Below, in pieces: positions 1 to 4,541 of a stretch of 6,221 nucleotides of DNA. The position numbers and the translations under genes are program-made. Source of the stretch: Alphaproteobacteria bacterium (GTDB lineage Bacteria; Pseudomonadota; Alphaproteobacteria; Paracaedibacterales; JAKBAR01); NCBI GenBank assembly GCA_019745755.1, contig JAIESS010000176.1, positions 1 to 6,221 of the forward strand, given 5' to 3'. The notes under the pieces are model-generated. The model was not told the DNA's origin. It was given only the letters and a program-made list of their open reading frames with translations, and did not search any database. Numbering within the stretch: the first letter of the stretch is position 1; the number at the start of each line of letters is the position of its first letter.

Positions 1-290
1 CAGAAAAACTTCATACAGAAGCATCCGGACATGAGGAACTTTCTGAAGCTCACGGAAAACAAGCGGATCATCATGCAGAACAAGCAGACCATCATGGTAA
101 TCTTGCGGCACATCACGGTTCCCAGCTTGAAGGCGTATCTTCTGATGCAGGACACGTTGAAGGTGTTCCAACGGAAGAGCTCGTAAGTGACGTAAAAGAA
201 GAGTTACTTCATGAAGTAGAAGCAAGTAGCGGTGAAATGCCTGTTGAAACAGAAGCATCAATTGAGTCAACAGAAGAGGTTGTTCAGTAA
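1..290 (+). CDS. C-terminal fragment of an acidic, His-rich protein of unknown function
   Basis: This reading frame is open from the left edge (first complete codon at position 3) to TAA at 288-290, giving 95 residues of a protein whose start lies outside the window. I do not recognise the family. The segment is strongly acidic and low in complexity, rich in Glu, Ala, His and Ser, with almost no aromatic residues, so it is probably a disordered tail. Residues 13-40 of the fragment fall into four 7-residue units (LSEAHGK, QADHHAE, QADHHGN, LAAHHGS), three of which carry a His-His pair. The last 40 residues are Glu/Val/Ser-rich and end in EEVVQ. Paired histidines could bind transition metals, but that is inference. 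It is supported as coding by the uninterrupted frame, protein-like codon use and a strong terminator starting 23 nt after the stop. It is not part of the thiamin operon, because a terminator and new regulatory signals lie between them. Confidence 0.75.
   Translation, partial: EKLHTEASGHEELSEAHGKQADHHAEQADHHGNLAAHHGSQLEGVSSDAGHVEGVPTEELVSDVKEELLHEVEASSGEMPVETEASIESTEEVVQ
39..122 (+). repeat. 21-nt (7-residue) repeat units encoding a His-pair motif
   Basis: Four consecutive 21-nt units lie in frame within the upstream partial gene. They encode LSEAHGK, QADHHAE, QADHHGN and LAAHHGS. Units 2 and 3 (60-101) share QADHH. Unit 4 keeps A-x-HH, and unit 1 keeps only the second His. The DNA has diverged at synonymous positions, so this is an old protein-level repeat rather than a fresh tandem duplication. 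Confidence 0.6.
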
Positions 291-313
291 ATACTGAGAC
301 ACGTACTATCCTG

Positions 314-361
314 AAAAAAGGCATTGCTGTGGCGTGTATGATCCATGGGGATGCCTTTTTT
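314..361 (+). terminator. Rho-independent terminator after the upstream gene
   Basis: A perfect 11-bp inverted repeat is visible: six A plus GGCAT (314-324) pair with ATGCC plus six T (351-361), around a 26-nt loop. The GC-containing core of the stem is followed directly by the U-run, as in an intrinsic terminator. It starts 23 nt after the TAA of the upstream gene and should insulate the riboswitch-controlled operon from that gene's transcription. The long loop is slightly unusual. A small competing pairing (ATCC 341-344 with GGAT 349-352) may form inside it. Confidence 0.8.
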
Positions 362-365
362 CTTC

Positions 366-394
366 TTGCGTTTTTATATAAAAATCGTTATTCA
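366..394 (+). promoter_or_regulatory. Candidate sigma-70-type promoter of the thiamin operon
   Basis: TTGCGT (366-371) resembles a -35 box and TATTCA (389-394) is a weak -10 box, with 17 bp between them. A start a few bases downstream would fall at about 399-402, right where the first helix of the riboswitch begins, and this fit is the main argument for the pair. The alternative -10 TATAAA (377-382) matches the consensus better but has no -35 at a suitable distance and would start near 389. Both are pattern matches only. A promoter must lie between the terminator and the riboswitch, and this gap is only about 37 bp. Confidence 0.35.
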
Positions 395-398
395 TAAG

Positions 399-489
399 TC
401 CTAACCCTGGGGGTGCTGAGAGACTCAGCTGAGAGAACGGAAGGTCCGTTTAACCCTTTGAACCTGATCTGGATGATACCAGCGTAGGA
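399..489 (+). promoter_or_regulatory. TPP riboswitch (THI-box aptamer)
   Basis: The conserved THI-box blocks are present in order: GGGGTGC (410-416), CTGAGA (429-434), ACCCTTTGAACCTGATCTGG (453-472), then ATACCAGCGTAGG (476-488). The helices can be drawn: P1 TCCTA (399-403) with TAGGA (485-489); P2 GGGGT (410-414) with ACCCT (453-457); P3 GCTGAG (415-420) with CTCAGC (424-429); an optional inserted hairpin AACGGA (436-441) with TCCGTT (445-450); P5 CTGG (469-472) with CCAG (479-482). The family binds thiamin pyrophosphate. There is no terminator hairpin between aptamer and ATG, and the Shine-Dalgarno AGGA lies inside the 3' strand of P1, so ligand binding should block translation initiation directly. 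It controls the downstream importer genes. Confidence 0.96.
486..489 (+). promoter_or_regulatory. Ribosome binding site embedded in riboswitch P1
   Basis: AGGA lies 8 nt before the ATG at 498 and is the only purine-rich Shine-Dalgarno-like stretch ahead of that gene. All four bases are in the 3' strand of the P1 helix (paired with TCCT 399-402), so the ribosome site and the ligand-stabilised helix exclude each other. This also supports 498 as the true start codon. Confidence 0.75.
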
Positions 490-497
490 AAGCGGAC

Positions 498-1142
498 ATG
501 AACGGACACTATACATTTACAATTCCCACCCATACATTTTACCCCGATTCCACCCAGTCATTCGTGGTGGCGGAGCAAGTTTTTCATCTTCAAAAAAGCA
601 AATGGACAGCTCTCATGGGACCAAGTGGTACGGGCAAAACAACGCTCATACGTTTCATGGCAGGGCTTAATTTACAAAAACCCTTAAGCTCTATTATCCA
701 TAATATTGCTTTTTTAAGTCCTGGCGATCGACTGCTTCCGTGGCTTTCGGTGGAGAAAAATATTGGCCTTTCGGATCTTTTACAAAAAAAATCGATTAAC
801 AGACAAAGAATCAACCAGATCCTCACCATGATGGGGATGGAGGATAGTCCTGCACTTTTCCCTCATCAACTTTCAACGGGTATGGAGCGGAGGGTTTTGC
901 TTAGTCGATCTCTTTATCTCGATCGACCTATTTTATTTTTGGATGAGCCCTTCGCGAATCTGGACACAGTCACAAAAAATGATATTTTGATCCTCCTCAA
1001 AAAAAATCTTACCGATAAAACAATTTTATTTATTACTCATGATGCCCATGAAGCAGAGCATGCTGATCATATTTTTACCCTTAAAGGGCGACCTGCGAAG
1101 ATTTATCCTTTTGTCAAAGAGAAGGACATAGCCCATGTCTAA
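498..1142 (+). CDS. thiZ: ABC transporter ATPase, thiamin-precursor importer (ThiZ-type)
   Basis: This is the cytoplasmic nucleotide-binding subunit that would power import of a thiamin pyrimidine precursor. At 214 residues it is shorter than the roughly 240-260 usual for this subfamily. Visible motifs are Walker A GPSGTGKTT (41-49), the RLLPW element typical of the nitrate/sulfonate/thiamin-precursor ATPases (78-82), a signature loop LSTGM (125-129, with Thr in place of the first Gly of LSGG), Walker B ILFLDEP (145-151), D-loop NLD (154-156) and H-loop His181 in FITHD. The Q-loop reads FLSPGD (72-77), with no obvious glutamine, which is odd. The start at 498 has AGGA 8 nt upstream, inside the TPP riboswitch. 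The gene overlaps the permease gene by 8 nt. The ATPase fold is certain; the ThiZ assignment rests on the riboswitch and the neighbouring binding protein. Confidence 0.9.
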   Translation: MNGHYTFTIPTHTFYPDSTQSFVVAEQVFHLQKSKWTALMGPSGTGKTTLIRFMAGLNLQKPLSSIIHNIAFLSPGDRLLPWLSVEKNIGLSDLLQKKSINRQRINQILTMMGMEDSPALFPHQLSTGMERRVLLSRSLYLDRPILFLDEPFANLDTVTKNDILILLKKNLTDKTILFITHDAHEAEHADHIFTLKGRPAKIYPFVKEKDIAHV

Positions 1143-1878
1143 AAAAATCCTGTTCTTTGGTTCCTTTTTATTCGTGTGGCAGGGGGCTTGTGATATTTTC
1201 CATGTGCCGGCCTATAGTGTGCCGTCGCCATGGACGATTCTTGTGACACTCGTTTCGAAGAGAAATTATCTCCTTTTTCACTTCAGTATTAGTTTTATCG
1301 AAATTGTTTATGGCCTTTTTATTGGCGTTGCCCTTGCCCTCATCACAGCTTTGACTTTCGATCGCGTGAGGTCCTTGGAAAGCCTTCTTATGCCCTACTT
1401 GATTATGTTGAAAAATCTCCCTATTTTTGTGCTGGCACCCCTTTTACTCTTATGGTGCGGTCATGGTATTGGTCCCAAAGCCTTTTTGATTGGTCTCAGC
1501 AGTTATTTTCCTATGGCTGTGGGGCTGAGTGATGGCCTCAAACAATGCCCGCGTGATATAATGGATTTCTTAACGACACTTCACGGTCGCTCCTGGTCCC
1601 GTACGTTATTTTGGGTAAGGTTTCCCTTTGCTCTGCCATCGTTCATTACGGGATGCCGCCTCGCTTTTATTCATGCACCGCTTAGTGTTATTGCCTGTGA
1701 CTGGATTGGTGCATCATCCGGGCTCGGCTACGTTTTGATGTTATGCTATGGCCGTCTTGATCTCCCTCTCATGTTTGCAGCCCTCATTCTTTTGGTCATG
1801 ATGAGTGTCCTTTTTTATAGTATGGCGCGCCGCCTGGATACTTCTGTAACAAATAAACTTAAACTAAGGTACCTGTAA
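1135..1878 (+). CDS. thiX: ABC transporter permease, thiamin-precursor importer (ThiX-type)
   Basis: This inner-membrane permease has 247 residues, normal for single-domain permeases of the nitrate/taurine/thiamin-precursor (BPD_transp_1) family. Hydrophobic segments suggest about six membrane helices, roughly at residues 5-20, 48-74, 85-107, 113-132, 171-190 and 207-229. The cytoplasmic coupling (EAA-type) loop is at about 141-171, with DFLTTLHGRSWSRTLFWVRF followed by PFALPSFITG. The start ATG at 1135 overlaps the ATPase gene by 8 nt and has AAGGA (1122-1126) 8 nt upstream, consistent with translational coupling. Because it is a single ~250-residue permease, presumably acting as a homodimer, it is unlike the fused two-domain ThiP of the ThiBPQ thiamin importer. 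Specificity is inferred from context. Confidence 0.88.
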   Translation: MSKKILFFGSFLFVWQGACDIFHVPAYSVPSPWTILVTLVSKRNYLLFHFSISFIEIVYGLFIGVALALITALTFDRVRSLESLLMPYLIMLKNLPIFVLAPLLLLWCGHGIGPKAFLIGLSSYFPMAVGLSDGLKQCPRDIMDFLTTLHGRSWSRTLFWVRFPFALPSFITGCRLAFIHAPLSVIACDWIGASSGLGYVLMLCYGRLDLPLMFAALILLVMMSVLFYSMARRLDTSVTNKLKLRYL

Positions 1879-2847
1879 ATGTTTTTAAAAATCGCCCTCC
1901 TCTTTATGATGCTCACTCAATTAGCACACACTGAAATGCCATCTCAAAAAATAGCGGTATCCCTCGGCTATCACATTGATCCATGCCAAGGGCCCATTTT
2001 ATTAGCGAATCTCCTCGGTCTTTTTCACAAATATGGTTTGGAGGTAAGCATCTCGCCAGCAAGTGGGGGAGAGGAAAGCAGTCGCCAGGTTGCCATGAAA
2101 CATGCACAGATTGGTATTACAAAAAGTGCGAATCATATTGTCCGCGTGAATACAGGTCTTCCCCTTAAGAAAATGGGAACGCTTGTGGGACGGCCGTTGG
2201 AGGTGCTCATCACACGGGATACACTGACGGATCTTAAGGATCTTCGGGGAAAAACCCTTGGCTTTAGCACAAGTAATGCCACATTTTCCATTCTTGTCCT
2301 CGATAAAATTCTTGCCATGCAGGGCCTTACACGGGATGACATTACCCTTGTGGCTTTTCAACACGGTCTTATGCAGGCTTTTTTATCAGGGCAAGTCGAT
2401 GCCATTTTTACGGCAACCGATCCTTATGAAACAAAAATGGCGGAACAATTCCAAATGCCCATCCGTGTTCATACGTACGAAAGTTTTGGCATCCCACCTT
2501 ATGAGCAATTTATCTTTTTCATTCACAAAGACGATGAAGGAAAACCCTATATTGAGGCGTTTTTGCGTGCCGTGAAAGAAGCTATCCAAACCATCAAACG
2601 CGATCCCATGGCAACATGGCAACAACTTTGTGCCGGATATCCGGAAATGGATACGACTCTCAATCATAAAATATGGTTACGGCTTGTGGAAATGTTTGAG
2701 GCAAATCCTGAAGAGTTAAATGTGGAGGGATTAGCAAAAATCCTTGAATTCCTTCAACATAACAAGGTTGATGGCAAACCTGTCCTTGATCATCAAAACA
2801 CGGTAATAACGGATATCGTGATTAAAACAAAAAACGCCCCTACTTAA
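1879..2847 (+). CDS. thiY: Periplasmic substrate-binding protein, NMT1/THI5-like (ThiY-type)
   Basis: This is the 322-residue solute receptor of the importer. A short signal peptide is likely: Lys4, a hydrophobic core at residues 5-16, and possible cleavage after Ala16-His-Thr18. The mature part follows the NMT1/THI5-like (SBP_bac_11) pattern: SLGYHIDPCQGPILLANLLG (28-47, corresponding to the usual D-W-x-x-NPDHGP segment), KYGLEV (51-56), AQIGIT (76-81), GLPLKKMGTLVGRPLEVL (93-110), DLKDLRGKTLGFS (118-130), GLTRDDITLV (149-158), GQVDAIF (171-177) and GIPPYEQFIF (204-213). Related ThiY proteins bind HMP or N-formyl-aminomethylpyrimidine. The start abuts the permease stop with no gap, and AAGG (1866-1869) lies 9 nt upstream. 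The Trp of the common D-W segment is Tyr31 or Gly30 here, so the exact ligand is uncertain. No lipobox is seen. Confidence 0.88.
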   Translation: MFLKIALLFMMLTQLAHTEMPSQKIAVSLGYHIDPCQGPILLANLLGLFHKYGLEVSISPASGGEESSRQVAMKHAQIGITKSANHIVRVNTGLPLKKMGTLVGRPLEVLITRDTLTDLKDLRGKTLGFSTSNATFSILVLDKILAMQGLTRDDITLVAFQHGLMQAFLSGQVDAIFTATDPYETKMAEQFQMPIRVHTYESFGIPPYEQFIFFIHKDDEGKPYIEAFLRAVKEAIQTIKRDPMATWQQLCAGYPEMDTTLNHKIWLRLVEMFEANPEELNVEGLAKILEFLQHNKVDGKPVLDHQNTVITDIVIKTKNAPT

Positions 2848-2853
2848 TCTTCA

Positions 2854-4389
2854 CTATTGCCTAAAGTGAATGGCTTCAGCAAGGTGGGATGTGGTGATAT
2901 CCTTTGCACCATCAAGATCGGCGATGGTGCGGGAAACTTTGAGGATACGGTGGAATCCACGGGCGGAAAGGTGCATTTTTTCAGATGCTTTGATGAGGAG
3001 ATCTTCACACGTCTGAGTAAGGGGGGCAACCTCCTGTAATTGTTCAGCACTCAAATGAGCGTTCAGTATTTTTTTGGGAAAACCCTTCTCCTGGCTGCGT
3101 GTATATTGAACAGTCCGAGCATGGTGCACACGGGCTGCAATAGCTGAGGATGACTCTTCCTCCCCCGGCCGTAGCAAATCCGATGCCAACACATCCTCCA
3201 CATAGACCTTCACATCAAATCGATCGAGAAGTGGTCCTGAAATTTTTTGTTGATACTGCTCACCACAGATTGGTGCCCTTGAGCATTGTTTTTTTGGATT
3301 ACCCATATACCCGCATTTACAGGGATTCATAGCCGCAATCACTTGAACTTTTGCCATGTAACGTACCATATTATTTGCCCGAGCAATGGAAATATATCCC
3401 GTCTCTAGGGGTTGACGGAGCGATTCCAGGGCCGTTGTATTAAATTCTGGAAGTTCATCTAAAAAAAGGACGCCGTGATGAGCAAGAGAGATTTCACCCG
3501 GACGGCACTTAGCGCCTCCTCCCACAAGGGCTGGAAGGGTTGCCGAATGATGGGGGTCGCGGTAAGGCGGTTGCGTAATGAGCCCAGATTCAGGAAGAAG
3601 ACCTGCAAGACTATGGATCATAGTGACCTCCAGCGCTTGTTCCGGGGTAAGCTCTGGCAATAAACCTACAAAACGACTGGCCAACATAGATTTACCCGCA
3701 CCAGGAGGACCAGAGAGAAGGGCATTATGACCACCAGCAGCTGCTATTTCAAGAGCACGCTTGGCTATTTTTTGCCCTTTAATATCGGAAAAATCACCCA
3801 CAGTTGGCGCATAACTCCCTCGTCCGGTACGGCTATTTCTTCCATTCTCCCCAAGAAGAGATGGAGAAATCGCTGTGGTTTTACCATGTTTGAGCATATG
3901 AATCACATCGAGAAGTGTCGTCCCTGCTACAATATTTGTAAGACCAGACCAATGGGCTTCCTTGGCACAGGGGTAGGGGCAAATGAGGCCCTTGTTCTCT
4001 GTGTGAGCGGCAATGGAGGATGGCAACACACCGGGCACAGCATGAATTTTCCCATCGAGACCAATTTCGCCCACAACAAAATAATCCGACAACGCCTCCG
4101 TATCCACCACCCCCAGGGAGGATAAAATCCCAAGAGCAATGGGTAAATCGTAATGAGATCCTTCCTTTTGAAAATCAGCGGGTGCAAGATTCACGGTCAC
4201 ACGCTGGGGAGGAAGACTAAGGTTCATACTATGAAAGGCTGCACGAATGCGTTCCTTCGATTCATTCACGGCTTTATCACCAAGGCCTACAATATTAAAC
4301 GTAGGCAATCCCGGTGCAATTTGAACCTGAACATCAATGGTCACCGTATCAACACCTTGGAAAGCAACAGTAAAGCAACGTGTAGACAT
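2854..4389 (-). CDS. comM: ComM/YifB-family AAA+ ATPase (Mg-chelatase-like)
   Basis: This 511-residue protein is close to the usual ~505-510 for the family. An N-terminal Lon/S5-like ChlI domain spans about residues 15-165 (QVQIAPGLPTFNIVGL, then NLAPADFQKEGSHYDLPIAL). The AAA+ core has Walker A GPPGAGKS (227-234), Walker B VLFLDELPEF (307-316), a Cys motif NPCKCG (355-360) with further Cys at 369 and 375, and the arginine-containing GPLLDRFD (385-392). The C-terminal lid (LSARGFHRILKVSRTIADLD, about 474-493) is typical. ComM in Vibrio is a branch-migration helicase acting during natural transformation, but the family is also widespread where competence is unknown. I chose ATG at 4389. A longer frame opens with TTG at 4398, but family members begin close to the conserved TVAFQG, and neither start has a clear Shine-Dalgarno. 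The gene converges on thiY with a 6-bp gap. Confidence 0.93.
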   Translation of the reverse strand: MSTRCFTVAFQGVDTVTIDVQVQIAPGLPTFNIVGLGDKAVNESKERIRAAFHSMNLSLPPQRVTVNLAPADFQKEGSHYDLPIALGILSSLGVVDTEALSDYFVVGEIGLDGKIHAVPGVLPSSIAAHTENKGLICPYPCAKEAHWSGLTNIVAGTTLLDVIHMLKHGKTTAISPSLLGENGRNSRTGRGSYAPTVGDFSDIKGQKIAKRALEIAAAGGHNALLSGPPGAGKSMLASRFVGLLPELTPEQALEVTMIHSLAGLLPESGLITQPPYRDPHHSATLPALVGGGAKCRPGEISLAHHGVLFLDELPEFNTTALESLRQPLETGYISIARANNMVRYMAKVQVIAAMNPCKCGYMGNPKKQCSRAPICGEQYQQKISGPLLDRFDVKVYVEDVLASDLLRPGEEESSSAIAARVHHARTVQYTRSQEKGFPKKILNAHLSAEQLQEVAPLTQTCEDLLIKASEKMHLSARGFHRILKVSRTIADLDGAKDITTSHLAEAIHFRQ

Positions 4390-4420
4390 GGCATTCAATC
4401 TTTATGAATAGATTTTGTAT

Positions 4421-4433
4421 TCCTTATTAAGGA
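4421..4433. repeat. 13-bp palindrome between divergent genes
   Basis: TCCTTATTAAGGA is a perfect inverted repeat with 6-bp arms and a central T. It sits 32 bp upstream of the comM start codon and about 110 bp upstream of the chemoreceptor start. Its position suits a repressor or activator site for comM, but no regulator can be named. It could be chance in AT-rich DNA. Confidence 0.35.
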
Positions 4434-4447
4434 CAGAAGATTATTAA

Positions 4448-4497
4448 AAAAAAGTAAAGAAAATTTTTTGTTTTGTTTATTTTTTATTTACTTTTTT
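4448..4497. repeat. 11-bp AT-rich inverted repeat in the divergent intergenic region
   Basis: AAAAAAGTAAA (4448-4458) is the exact reverse complement of TTTACTTTTTT (4487-4497), with 28 bp between. The intervening DNA is a purine A-run changing to a long T-run, which should be bent. With only one G-C pair per arm it is a poor RNA terminator, so if it is functional it is more likely a protein-binding or curvature element near the promoters of the two flanking genes. Confidence 0.4.
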
Positions 4498-4509
4498 CTG
4501 AGACGATAA
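4483..4509 (+). promoter_or_regulatory. Possible flagellar sigma-28-type promoter for the chemoreceptor gene
   Basis: GACGATAA (4502-4509) matches seven of eight bases of the FliA -10 consensus GCCGATAA and lies 32 bp before the chemoreceptor start codon, a normal leader length. The -35 position at the standard 11-bp spacing reads TTTATTTA (4483-4490), a weak match to TAAAGTTT. Chemoreceptor genes are often in the FliA regulon, which favours the reading. An alternative sigma-70 reading is TTTATT (4483-4488) and GATAAA (4505-4510) with 16 bp spacing. Confidence 0.3.
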
Positions 4510-4541
4510 ATCAAGATTAAAACACACATGGATGCTGACTT

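Noticed and set aside
2002..2364. 120-codon minus-strand frame inside thiY
   Set aside because: The plus strand codes for a recognisable binding protein throughout, and the antisense product has no plausible domain.
498..2847. ThiBPQ-type thiamin importer
   Set aside because: ThiP is a double-domain permease of more than 500 residues and ThiB belongs to another binding-protein family. The genes here are a single-domain permease and an NMT1/THI5-like receptor.
2850..2870. Hairpin TTCACT/AGTGAA as a bidirectional terminator
   Set aside because: The stem is 6 bp, AT-rich, with a 9-nt loop and no adjacent U-run on either strand. It is too weak to list as a terminator.
3727..4125. 132-codon plus-strand frame antisense to comM
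   Set aside because: It lies wholly inside the strongly conserved comM gene. The translated product shows no domain, and the frame follows from comM codon use.
4387..4398. TTG start at 4398, giving a 514-residue ComM
   Set aside because: It would add only three residues before the ATG at 4389, has no ribosome site at a proper distance, and family members start close to the conserved N-terminal strand.
4446..4499. AT-rich inverted repeat as a transcription terminator
   Set aside because: The stem has one G-C pair per arm, and the region lies upstream of both flanking genes, where no transcript needs to end.
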